DNA of 64,000 nt from Chamaecrista fasciculata (lineage: Eukaryota; Streptophyta; Magnoliopsida; Fabales; Fabaceae), in the NCBI GenBank assembly GCA_003254925.1, contig QANZ01027344.1, positions 157,578-221,577 of the forward strand. The letters are read 5' to 3'. Below, one piece after another: positions 1 through 13,800 of the stretch. Position 1 is the first letter of the stretch. Every line of letters starts with the position of its first letter. The translations under genes and the position numbers were made by a program. The notes under the pieces are model-generated. The model was given only the letters and a program-made list of their open reading frames with translations. It was not told the DNA's origin and did not search any database.

Positions 1-951
1 TCAATGGAAACCTCCAAGAAGTCATTCTGTTCGAATAAAAATAGTAATTACTGGATAATTTTAGAGCTCTCTTCATTTCCATTGAATTACTTGACTCTTT
101 TTGCTTAGAGCCTTTGGTTAACTACTGTTGAAGCTTTCAGATTATTAAAGTCTAGCTCTGGGTTTCAGAAAATTGCAGGATTTTTTCTATCCTTAGCTCC
201 TCTAGCTATGGTTTCATCACAAAACTGGACAAAACAACCACTAGCTATGTGAGCATTTTTGTTTTACCATCTCTTTATACAAATTGAACGCGAATTCACT
301 ATAATGTAAGAGATTAATCTTTTAAAACAGCCCTAAGGCCTAAACTATGAAAAGAGTTAGAAATTTTCTATATATGCAAACAAACAGACATGTAGAGTTA
401 TTGGTTCCATGGGACATGGAGCGATGATAAGAGTTTCCATATTCTTCTGTGGACACATAATGCCCTAAAATCCAGGGAGTCTATATCAATAAGATGCGAA
501 ATTAATATTTGGGCAACACTCTTGTCTTCGTGATATAACTTCATTTGGAGGACAACCCATTTAAGAAAAATTAATGAATTAGTTTAGTAGTATTAGTTGG
601 GTGGTACGTCTTGTTAACTTATGACTTTAGCTTGAAGTGTAGCTATGGATGAGCACCACCATTTTCACACACACACACAGCACCAAGCACCATCAAATGA
701 GTATATATATCTTGCAGTCAAACAAGCATTTAACTCCTTATTGGAAAATTTTATTGGCATTGGTTGAAACGTCTCTAGGGCCTTTTGACTTGTCTTTACC
801 TTAAAGGACGGAAAGCCTTAGCCTTTATAGGGTTATCACTTATAAGTGCGCTGCAAGGCCACTATCAACCCACAAAAAAAAAAATAAAGGGTCAATTACA
901 ACATCAACATTTGCGTGAAGATTGAATCAATATACACGTATTTGTTGTTCC
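1..951. other. Intergenic, no gene recognised
   Basis: AT-rich spacer at the window edge. No reading frame of convincing length or recognisable domain was seen on either strand. A short (CA)n run lies near 667-680 and a poly-A run near 875-888. It may hold the 3' flank of a gene outside the window. Confidence 0.5.
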
Positions 952-960
952 TTAAATATA

Positions 961-1228
961 GAGTAAATTAATATTTTGGTCTTTAAAAGATTACTAATTT
1001 AACAGTTCAATCCTTAAAAAAATGAAATACAAAATTAAATCTTTTAAAAAACCAAATAGTATACTTATTAGTTATTACACGAACCAAATAGTATACTCTT
1101 TAATCTATGAAATGGGTTAACAAGAACATTATTTGATTTTTTTCAAGGACTAAAATAAGTATTTTAATCTTTCAGAGATTGAATTGTTAATTCAATAATT
1201 TTTCAGGGATCAAATTATTGATTTACTC
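961..1228. mobile_element. Mutator-like MITE with 9-bp target duplication
   Basis: A 268-bp element has terminal inverted repeats of about 60 bp: the left end begins GAGTAAATTAATATTTTGGTC and the right end reads as its imperfect reverse complement. It is flanked on both sides by a perfect 9-bp direct repeat TTAAATATA (952-960 and 1229-1237), the duplication length typical of Mutator-like elements. It has no coding capacity. Confidence 0.8.
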
Positions 1229-1242
1229 TTAAATATATTATA

Positions 1243-1493
1243 AGAAAAAGTATCTTTTTTGGTCCAAAAGTTTACATTATTTTTTAATTTCATTCTTAAA
1301 ATTTGTTCATTGTCAATTTTAGGTCTAAAGTTTCCTTTTTTGATCACTTTTACATTAATGTCATAAGTAGGTGTAGTTTACCAATTCAATTAGTGCAAAA
1401 AGGTAAAATTAATTAAAATATAAGATTTTAGAAATAAAAGATGAAATTAAAAATTAATATAAAATTTAGAGCGGAAAAAGATACTTTTTTGCC
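1243..1493. mobile_element. Second MITE, adjoining the first
   Basis: The termini around AAAAAGTATCTTTTT are inverted at 1243-1260 and about 1476-1493, and the inner arms (ttaatttcat) also pair imperfectly. Flanks TATATTATA (1234-1242) and TATATTTAT (1494-1502) match at 7 of 9 positions and overlap the right duplication of the preceding MITE. The element is probably old and degraded. Its right flank holds the only TATA-like stretch before the first gene. Confidence 0.5.
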
Positions 1494-1555
1494 TATATTT
1501 ATATATTATCCTTCATTCCTTGGAAACAAAATTGATCAGCAGACTTGAATGAACC

Positions 1556-2302
1556 ATGGGTGTGTTCTACCATCAAGAATCACCTACTCATCCTCCTACT
1601 AAGAGACACAACAAATGTCTCTCAACAACACTGAAGGAAGTGTTTTCTCAGTGTCGTAACTTCGCTGGACGCCTTTCAACTGCAAGCCTAGTGGAAGAGG
1701 ATTTTGATTTTGCAGAGGAACAGGAAGTAAAAAAGCAAAAATTAGCCATAATCGATCTTTGTTTTGAAAGTTTCTTTCAGTTTAGTCCATAGGAATATTA
1801 AAATTCCACTTTCTGGGGTGCTTGTTTGTTGTTTCTTCAGGTGGTTGTGTCAGCAGTAAAAAGCAGAGCCATGGAGAAACAGAAGAAGCAGAAACCAAGC
1901 TTGATGAGAGATGATAGCTTTTCGTGGGTTTACTCTCCTGAAACCAGAGAATTGTTTATTACTCGGACGACCAAGGATGATCACAACGAAGAAGACGATG
2001 ATGATGATGATGAAATTGAAAAGGAAGAGTTTTTGTCTGTGAAAAGTTGTTTTTCATGTCGTTCGAGTGGTGGGGAACCGTTTTATTCTGTGAGGACAAA
2101 TTTGTCGCCATGCCCAAGTTTGAAGGACTTTGAATTCTGTGATTATTGGAGGCGATCTATTATTCAGGAACTTTGTCATTGTGAAGGATGGCCGTTTGGT
2201 CTCTGCAGGAAAGCTGTGTTACTACCACCTCTGCCTAAATCACCTTCTGATTCATGGCTTTGGCGTAAGAAGCAGCAATCCAGTACTCATAAAGATGTAT
2301 GA
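1556..2302 (+). CDS. Uncharacterised plant-specific protein
   Basis: Two exons, 1556-1726 and 1841-2302, joined in phase 0 (donor GAA|GTAAAA, acceptor TTTCTTCAG|GTG), give 210 aa. The first ATG lies in the good context gaaccATGgg. Visible features are a basic linker (residues about 64-80), an acidic stretch EEDDDDDDEIEKEE in the middle, and a well-ordered C-terminal block with WRRSIIQE, CHCEGWPFGLCRK and LPPLPKSPSDSWLWR. I recognise this tryptophan, cysteine and proline-rich tail from uncharacterised land-plant proteins but know no established function, so none is assigned. There is no signal peptide or membrane segment. The next gene is on the opposite strand. Confidence 0.75.
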
Positions 2303-3000
2303 TGAATCAAATTAGTTTTTACTTATGTTGATAACAGTTATGTTTCATACTCAGATCAAGAAGAATAAATTCCAGATGAATTGTGTTCCAAAGAGTCATT
2401 CTAGTAGTAGTACCTGAGATCCATAATCAACCTGAAATTTAGAAACATGATATTATTAGACAAAAACAACTTTTTTGTCCTTCCTTGGAATTTTACATTT
2501 TAATGGATTTTATTCTTTTGATCTTTTCGAACTCAATCAAATGATTTGCTCAAAAAAAAAAAAACTCAATCAAATGAATTACACTCCACGTAGTATAAAA
2601 CTGATGGAAAAAATAATAAAATACATACTCAAATTAAAAATTCAAGTGAAGTCTACGGTGCATTTATTAGCCGAGACAAATCATCTTTCCAAAAAATAAG
2701 AAAGGGGGGCTGAACATAAAATTTTGAAGATAGAAAATGTACTTTGACATCATTAGTCTTATCAGCCAAAATGATGGGAATCGCAATTTACTTTCTCACA
2801 GTTTCCCGACTAAAGTTTAACGGAAAGTTTCGAATGAGATTTACTCGGCATAGAAAACTTGGACATCGTATTCATTTCTATCAGCTAAGTTCTGTTCTCC
2901 GGTCAACGTGAGTTATTCGTCGCTTGGGTTGGTGGTTACTGATCCAGTGAAAAAGAAAATGATAGATTACATCATTACAATGGTATGAAGTATGATGCAT
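2303..3000. other. Intergenic 3' flank, nothing recognised
   Basis: Spacer downstream of the uncharacterised gene. It is AT-rich with short poly-A runs. No structured element or gene was seen. Confidence 0.4.
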
Positions 3001-3225
3001 GTACATTTCATTTTAAAATATTAACGTGTCAGATCCGTCTTCGTATCAAACATACAACACTTATACAGCAGATATTCATTTTTAAAGTTTTCATTAAAAT
3101 TTATAAATTTTTAATTATTTTTATATATAAATATATGCCGTATCGTGTCGAATAATTTTAAAAATTTAATGTGTCGGTGTATCCGTGTTCATGTCATGTG
3201 TCCCGTATCCGTGCTTCATAGTTAC
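3001..3225. repeat. Dispersed 'gacacgg' repeat, copy 1
   Basis: The segment ends with a run of degenerate GTGTC/GTATCCGTG words around an AATTTTAAAAATTTAATGTG core. The same arrangement occurs in reverse orientation at 21035-21250 and as a third, decayed copy near 41955-42180. The family is dispersed and non-coding; its class could not be determined. Confidence 0.5.
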
Positions 3226-3430
3226 AATGTCAATCAATATGATTAATGAAGATTAAACATAAATATCCTCCTGTAATATGAAAACCACTCTTCCACCTGG
3301 AACACTGACATAATGAAGCAAAAACTAATATGCTGACATAATTTCTGCTGACAAACAAGCTGAAAGTAATCTTCAAATACAATAAACAGCTGCTTCACAT
3401 GATTAGGAAGACAATTTGATGACAGTGACT

Positions 3431-5666
<2,236 letters not shown>

Positions 5667-6341
5667 CTCTCTCTCTCTCTCACTTTCTGAGTTTCTCTCG
5701 AACTTGCAAGATTACGATTTACGAGTTTCTTTTCAAGCAAGATTTCGCCGGTGACCAATTTGAGTTGTTATTGACGATGACGAACGGTGAAATACCCATA
5801 TTTATTTGGGCCTTCTTTTCCTCTTTCTTGGGAAGAAAATTTAAAACCGGCCCAGTTTTTTTTTCTTAAACCGACATAGCCCAAGAGAGTTGCACACGTA
5901 ACCTCTCTTGATAGAAATTAGAAAAGGAATAAAGAACAAAGACTAAAATTCCATTTTGGTCCCATTACATATTCACTTTTTTTAATGTATTTATTGGATT
6001 TCTTTCCTTAAATTAATCGCAAATATTAGATTTCTTTTCTTAAGTTCTATCTGACTCTTAATTAAAATGATTGTGTAACAATGTCAATTAAAATATATAG
6101 ATATATCAATATCAATTGTCACATAAATATTTTTTTTTCTTATTATAAGTTAGTCGTTGAAAGTAATTCTTTACATTTTCCTAAATTTTTTAAATTTCCT
6201 TTCAAAATCATTTTGTTAATAAAAAAACGAAATGACTAAACATACAATTCCATCCCTAAAAAATTTACAACTCAATCATTGAAAATTTATACATTTTAGT
6301 CCAAAATAAAATATTAATATATGAATCACCAATATAAAATT
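5667..6341. promoter_or_regulatory. RPN11 leader and upstream region
   Basis: It contains the probable 5' leader of RPN11 (read on the minus strand), including a GA-dinucleotide tract at 5668-5682. Beyond it is an AT-rich spacer with a weak, decayed inverted pair near 5941-5963 and 6292-6310 ('actaaaattccattttggtc' type). No clear TATA box was identified. Confidence 0.4.
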
Positions 6342-7547
6342 GGCTAAAGTGCAGTTTTGGTCTCATAACTTTTGCAAAGGTTTCAATTTGGTCCCATAAC
6401 TTTTTTTGTTGCAAGTTTGGTCCCATAACTTTTGAAAACGTCTCACCATTGGTCCCAAGATGATTTCTATTCATTATCTGTCGTTAAAGATGATCTAGCA
6501 AACTGAGTTGGATGATAACATGGTAGATATGGGTCAAATGGATTAAAAAAGAACCAACTTTGGTTTCATAACTTTGTATAATATTGTAAATTTGGTCTGA
6601 TAACTTTGTACAATGTTGTAAAGTTTGTCCCATAACTTTGTATAGGGTTGTAAATTTGAATGAATAGTCTAACTAATATCTTATTGATTTAGTTTCTTTG
6701 CTACACATGTTTATTGCCAACTATTGGCTTATAAATTTTTTATTTATAATAACAACTCTAAACAAGTGTTATGTGTTGGTGTTATGAGCATATCAAGTTG
6801 AATCACTGATTACAATACTTAATGCATATTCTAATTTAACAACCACTAACAACTTTGAACAAGTGTTATGGGCATAGCTGGTGTTATGGGCATATCGAGC
6901 TGAATTACTGATTACAATACTTAACGCATATTCTACAAATTTTGACCATAATAGACAAGTAAATACAGTACCGATACAAATATAGAATGTTAGCAATTAA
7001 CTTGAGAAGTGGCATAGGCCAATTATTACCACACTCACCATGAAAGCAAAAGCAACTATATAGAGAACTAAGTTTTGGACTCAAAATATTAAGTAGGATT
7101 ATTCTTCTTGGTCTATCATGAGGATAGTTACTGGAACATCTTAAAATCATATTTGACAGAAAATCTACGTAGCAGCAAGGGTAAAGTAATATTCAGAAAA
7201 TCTATGATATAAACAATAATTAATATGAGACAAATTTTAAAACTGATTAAGAAGAGTTAGGACCAAATTTGCAATCCTATACAAAGTTATGAGACCAAAT
7301 TTTCAACATTATACAAAGTTATGAGACCAAAGTTGGTATTTTTTAATCCACTTCACTTATATTTGTCACGCCATCATCCAACTCAGTCTGTCAGGTCATC
7401 TTTAACGACATATAATGGATAGAAATAATCTTAGGATCAACGGTAGAACGTTTTCAAAAGTTATGGGAGCAAAATTGCAACAAAAAAAGTTATGGGACCA
7501 AATTGAGACCTTTGCAAAAATTATGGGACCAAAAGTGCATTTTAGCC
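6342..7547. mobile_element. Mutator-like foldback element, 1.2 kb, non-autonomous
   Basis: Both ends carry long inverted arms: left about 6342-6660, right about 7258-7547. Each has repeated blocks of the type 'ggtcccataactttt', beginning GGCTAAAGTGCA and ending TGCATTTTAGCC. Flanks are TATAAAATT (6333-6341) and AATAAAATT (7548-7556), an 8 of 9 match to a 9-bp target duplication. The middle contains a tandem duplication (about 6776-6835 and 6879-6936) but no transposase frame. The element sits in the shared upstream region of RPN11 and the SERAC1-like gene. Confidence 0.8.
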
Positions 7548-7856
7548 AATAAAATTTTTGTCCAAGAAACAGGCCAAAGCATCCTACTGCGAGAGAATTC
7601 TTTCCCATTGTCATTCATATACCAGCGAATTTTGCTCCCGCCACGCGATTCTCGCCAGCAGCTGCAATATCTAACTTCTAAATGCTAATGCATTTCTGAT
7701 TAGCCAGAGACTCAAGAAAGACCCAATTTTCTGTTCTTTTTCGCGTTCTATCTTGTAGCTTTGCATTATTCCTATTTTCCGAATTTCTCTTTTTCTGATC
7801 TCGCTTTGGCTCACATATAAGTTCAAACTTCCAAGCGAAAGCACTACAACAGAACA
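7548..7856 (+). promoter_or_regulatory. Upstream region and leader of SERAC1-like gene
   Basis: A 309-bp interval lies between the transposon duplication and the start codon. It is pyrimidine-rich toward the gene (ttctgttctttttcgcgttc), as expected for a plant 5' leader. No convincing TATA box was seen. Confidence 0.35.
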
Positions 7857-10800
7857 ATGCATCGCTTCTGTTTTAGGTCCCAACACTATCTTCGTTTGCT
7901 TCACCCTCGCTACGTTTCTTCTTCTTCATCGAGAAAACCCATCAAACCCCACGACAATATTGAAAATGCCGAAATAGTCCCGCCTCAAATATCTCACGAC
8001 CTATCTCCTACCTCCTCTGTATCTCGCAGTTCTCCTATCTTTCTTATCGTCTCCACTCTCTTTGCGTCCATAGCTCTCCTCGTTTCCGATCACCACCGTC
8101 GACGGCAGTCCGATGACGGCGAAGCCTCTAATACTACTCTCTATGATGCCGTTGAACACGCGATTAACAACTCCGGTGACTCCTTCAAGAAGGTTTTCCA
8201 CCACGTCAAACAAACTGGTACGGCCGCCTCCGTTCTCTGGCAGTCGCTTAGGTCGGTGTTGTCTTCGGCCAACCATGAGGTTCGCTCTGGTTTCGAGATT
8301 CGTGTGGCGGCGTTGCTTGCTGACATTGCCGCTGCAAATTCTAGCCGCAGAGCTGCTATCGTCGGCGCCGGTGGCGGCGCGGTGGTGGATTGGTTGCTTG
8401 AGTCGGTGACTTCTGCCAAGGATGGCGGTGGTACTCAAGCCGAGTCCGCCAGAGCGCTTGCTTACTTGATCGCCGACCACAATGTATCCGCTGCTGTGCT
8501 TGGCCGGCCTCATGCCATACCAAATCTTCTTAGGTTTATTTTTTCTTGCCAGCCTCAGCGATCTAAGAAGGTAACGCTTTCTATCTTGCTCATCCTTTGA
8601 ATTTCAATCTTGATTTTGCTATGTTTGAACTTTGAACTCGTAATTTAGGATTTTCATTAGTAAACTGAGCAATCAATTGTGTGACTGTGACTTGAGCTTA
8701 TAGCGGTGCCTGCATCTTGCTGTCTCTTAAGTTCAGAGTTAAACTTTGATTGTTGCAATCATTTACCGAACTTCATAATTTACATTCCTTAGATGATTAC
8801 ATTGGCTGATCACTCCCTATCAAGAATTCTAGCTTCATTTAATAAACTAGACGGTAAGCCGTTTATACCTAAATGGCATCTATTGCCTGGTTTTGATTTG
8901 CGGGCATACAATATCTTAATTCTTGACGCATGGAGTAAGATCCTGGATATCCTCATACAAGTGAAAACGTAGATAAGTATTTGGAAACACGTATTTCTAT
9001 GGAATGAATTTCGTGATGCTAAAAAAAAAATTATATGGTACAAGCATTACTTTGTTTTTACGTGCATCTGTAAAGACATGAAAGAGTCATTGTTCTGGAC
9101 AGTGCTTCAATCTTATTGAAAATACTTATATTGTGTTGCCATCATATGATGACGCTTGTCTGAAAAATATGTTTCAATTTGTTATGGACAGGTTTCTTTT
9201 GTGAGGGGTTTTTATATATATAAAATATCTCTAGCTTGGTATAACAATGCCAGCTGTTGTTTTATGCATCTGATTGTTGCTATATGCATTTTTCTCTGGC
9301 TATGTTGAATTCATAATATGTGTGCAAACTTCACGCATGGTAATTTTTATAGTTTATATTATTATGATTTTAACATTGCTGACATCATCAAATTTTTTGC
9401 TACAGCATCATTCAAGACGAAGCTCATTTGATATATCTGATTCTTTAAAAGGCAGGAGTATGCTAGTGGCTGCTATTATGGATATCGTTACATCCAGTTG
9501 TGATAATGCAGAACAGGTATATTTTAAGCCACCATTGCCAGGAAATGCTGAAGCAAGAGATATTGAAGCTGCCCTACAAGTTATTGAAGAAGGTGGTTTG
9601 CATTTGGATGATGAAAGTGAAGACGATGAAGATGGTGGGATAGGGAAAAAAGGGATTGGAATCAAGATACTTGAAGGTACTACGGTTTTAGGGCTTACAA
9701 GGACCAGCACACTAATGAAGATGGATAATTCTGATTCTAGATATGCAGCATCAGTAATGCATCATACTCCTAAATCTCCCATATCAGAAAATAAGCATGG
9801 CAATTCATTAGTACAAGCAAATATGCCTTCTGCTGTTGTTCCTGGTCTCTGGGATGATTTGCTCTGTGAACATGTTGCTGTTCCTTTTGCTACTTGGGCA
9901 TTGGCAAATTGGGCAGTGGCATCAGAGGAGAATAGATCTAGTATCCACGAACTGGATCGGGATGGACAGGCTATCATGTCTGCTTTGATAGCACCTGAGA
10001 GATCCGTAAAATGGCATGCAAGTCTGGTGGTGCGGTTGTTATTAGAAGATTGTAATATACCTTTGAATGATTATGTTTCTGATTGGAGTTCCAGTCTTCT
10101 TTCTACTATATCTCAGGCATGCAAACATGAAGACATTTCCTTGGCTCAGGTGGCCTCATCTGCCTTTCTGTTATCTGTGGAGAAAAGTTCCAAGGCACAG
10201 AAGATGGTCATGGATAAGGGTCTTAATTTGATGAGAGATATAGCCAAACAGACAATAAAGCATAACCAGGTGCAAGAAACAGTGGCGAAGGCATTAGAAC
10301 TACTCTGCACCAAGGACCTGCATTTATCACTTGACGAGAGTTACAAGTGGTCAGGCATTCTTCTTCCCTGGGTTATTGGAAAATTTTCCTCTGCTGATTT
10401 ACGATCATCAGCCATAAAGATTCTTTCTCAGATCTTTGAAGACTATGGACCATCATCTGTACCTGTTTCTCAAGGATGGTTAGCTATGCTGTTGACTGAA
10501 GTCCAGAATTCTTCCAAGAAAATACATGATAAAGGAAAAACCCAGCCTAAAAGTAACAAAGTGAAGGTATTGATATATTTTATACATTTTTGTTCCTCTT
10601 TCCTTATCTTTTTCTTTTTCTTTTTTCAATAAGTTGAGGTTAAGATGACATTTTACATTGTTATCTGGTTGCACTACGGCAACTTAAGTACTTAACTCAA
10701 CAGTTTAATGTACATTTGGTTATAATAATTTGCAGACTTTAATCAATAATTCAAATATTTCTTCTGCTGCACAAGTTGCAAATCAGTTAGCTAGTGCTGT

Positions 10801-13800
10801 TGTTTATCTAGCAGTCAAGCAATTGGGAACTGATTTTGATTCTGAGGATGCATTCCCACTGGCAGGTTTTGTTTCTCTGGAACCTCTTGTGGGACCATTC
10901 AGAAATTTAAAGAAAGATAGTCTACCTAAACTAGATGCGGCTGATTCGGCTTTGGCAACCCTGAAAGGAATAAAAGCTCTGACTGAAGTTTGTGCTGAAG
11001 AGTCTCTATGTCAAGACAAAATCGTTGATCTTGGGATTTTGTGTTTGCTGAGGCGCTTTATGCTAAGTGATGATTATGAGAAACTGGCAGCTATTGAAGC
11101 ATATGATGCTTCTAGAGCCCATGAGGGGCAAGAACGGATTTCAAATGTTGAAGGGGAGCCATCTATATCAAATACGAATGAGTCATCCAGTGTCCGAGTT
11201 CCACCTACAGCTCATATCCGCAGGCATGCATGTCGGTTGTTGACCATCCTTTCACTCCTACCCAAAGTCCAAAAGGTCATCATAAAAGATGAAACTTGGT
11301 GTAAATGGCTTGATGATTGTGCTAATGGAAGGATTTCAGGTTGCAGTGACCTTAAAATCCAAAGTTATGCCAGGGCGACACTTTTAAATATAACTTGCAA
11401 TAACCAGTTTGACGGAAAGTCTGGAAATGGAAACTGTTCTGACACTGGTGTACAAAATTATAAGAGCTTGTGTCCACGTTATGATGATATGATATTCTTG
11501 ATAAACCCTCATCTTCCATACTGGAAGTGTCCAACAGAAACAGACCAAGAAGATGCTGTATCAAAAGACATATCTGTGGTTACTGCTGACAATGAGGACG
11601 GTACCAAACCCTTGAATGATGCTAATTTCTCTGGTTCTGTTGATATGTCTAAAAGCAGCCAAGTAGGAAAGATCCCTCCAGTAGATGTTGTTTTTATCCA
11701 TGGTCTCCGTGGTGGGCCTTACAAAACTTGGCGCATAGCTGAAGAGAAGTCCTCAACTAAGTCTACACTGGTGGAAAAGATTGATCAGGAGACAGGAAAG
11801 CTTGGAACCTTTTGGCCCAGTGAATGGCTTTCTAGTGATTTCCCTGATGCTCGCTTGTTTACCCTCAAATACAAGGTTTGATGTTGTAAGATTATGAAAT
11901 GTTTGTCTCATCTATCTTACAGTTGATCTAATAGCTTTTGAGGGTGAGCCTTGGCGCAGCGGTTTGGTTGTTGCCCCTTGACCAAGAGGTCACGGGTTCA
12001 AATCCTGGAAACAGCCTCTCTGTAAAGTAGGGGTAAGGTTGCGTACATCTTGACCTTCCCTAAACCCCACCTAGTGGGAGCCTCATGCACTGGGCTGCCC
12101 TTGATAGATCTAATAGCTTTTGTAGAGCTTGACCTGTGGTGGGATCCCCTTCACCAGAATCTGACTGTCAAAATATGCTTTATGGCTTCTTTATGCAGAC
12201 TAATCTTACGATGTGGACTGGAGCTAGCCTGCCTCTTCAGGTTCAAATTTTCTTCACACGTTTATGCATTGTTATTATTGTAAATTTGTAGTAGATTACA
12301 TGACAACATTGCATTCTGTGCTGCACTTGAAATGCTTGGCTAAGTACAAAGTGATATTTGGGTTTAAAATCTTTCCCTCTTGGAGAACTAAATCTAGCCA
12401 TCTAAACCTTTCAGTGTAATTGCTAAGTTCTCTGAACCTTTCACAGGTTCCAATTTTTAAATCATTATCTACCTTTTTACCCATCAATCAATTTTTCTGA
12501 AGCCAAAACCTTAAAATCTTTAATCCCCATTTCTTCCCCACTGCATGGTTATGGTAGGCTGGCCTTTTGTATCTTTTCTCCCACATCAGCTCTGTTCAAT
12601 ATATTGCCTTTCTTTTCTTTCTTTCTTTTCCTTTTTCTCCTTCTCTTTTTTGGATTTTCTCACTCTGCTGTAAATTTGCAGGAAGTTAGTTCAATGCTAT
12701 TGGAGAAGCTTGTTGCTGCAGGAATTGGGAATCGACCTGTTATTTTTGTGACTCACAGGTTACTTTGTTGCTGGAACTGTTTACATTACGTGCATTTCTG
12801 CATACTCATTGTCATTGGTTATCATGATTGAGAGGCATCTCTTGACTGTACAAGTGATTCCATGCTTCATAAAATAATTTACTGATTGTCAAATAGAATC
12901 TTCTTGCTCAAAGAACAACTCTAAAATATTTTGTCAAATAGGGGACATTTCTCAAAGAACAACTCTAAAATAGATTCATAACGGATAAGAACCTCATTGA
13001 AATATTTTGTTCCAACGATGTGAATTAGTTTTCAAAAATCTTTATATTAATTAGGATATGATGTCATTAAATGAAGAGAACATGTATGGCACTAGATAGA
13101 AAATGACAACCAACCAGTCGCTTTGAACATTTTGAAGTTGTCTAGAAGAGAGAAGCGAGAGAAAAGAAAAGAAGAAGCCAGAATAACTCTTTCACAAATT
13201 GCTGTTAGGCTTTCAACTTATTGGGTGAAGATTTAATGATCATAGATCAAAGAATTTAAATATTATAAATTAATGGACTCACCAAATTCTTGGGAAGAGT
13301 CCTATATTTTTATCTAGTGTTAGAGGCCATTTAATAATCTATATATGTTCTCTTGGACTTAAATAAATTCTCTATGGGGATGGTAGTGATATACGCCAAG
13401 TATTTTTTTTGGATCATAAAATTTGTTGGCCCTTCTAAAACCCGCCCTTTGCTACTTTTCCTCATACAAAATTTCTCCAAAAGTCCTTTTAGACAAAAAA
13501 CTAAAAGTGATGATATTTTTGTTTCTGAACAGTGAATTGCAGCACCTAGCTCATTGGTTAATTGAACAACACTCCAATTTCATTTATTCGGTCTGAATGT
13601 TCCATGATTTGGACCTATCGAGTTTTCTATTGTTTGCAGTATGGGGGGCCTGGTTGCGAAGGAGATTCTGTATAAAGCAAAGGAGGAAAGTTTTGATAAC
13701 CTTGTGAATAATACAATTGGAATAGTAAGTTCTGTCTCCCTTACATATATAATATCTGCTTGTGCACAGTAATCTGTTTAAAAATCTTTTTGTAGGTTCA

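Noticed and set aside
8001..8513. Antisense 170-aa frame opposite exon 1 of the SERAC1-like gene
   Set aside because: It is a shadow of a GC-rich coding exon; low-complexity Arg/Ser/Gly product with no domain.
11941..12010. Possible tRNA gene
   Set aside because: It has A and B boxes but no acceptor-stem pairing; the downstream Au-SINE body and 16-bp duplication show it is a SINE head.
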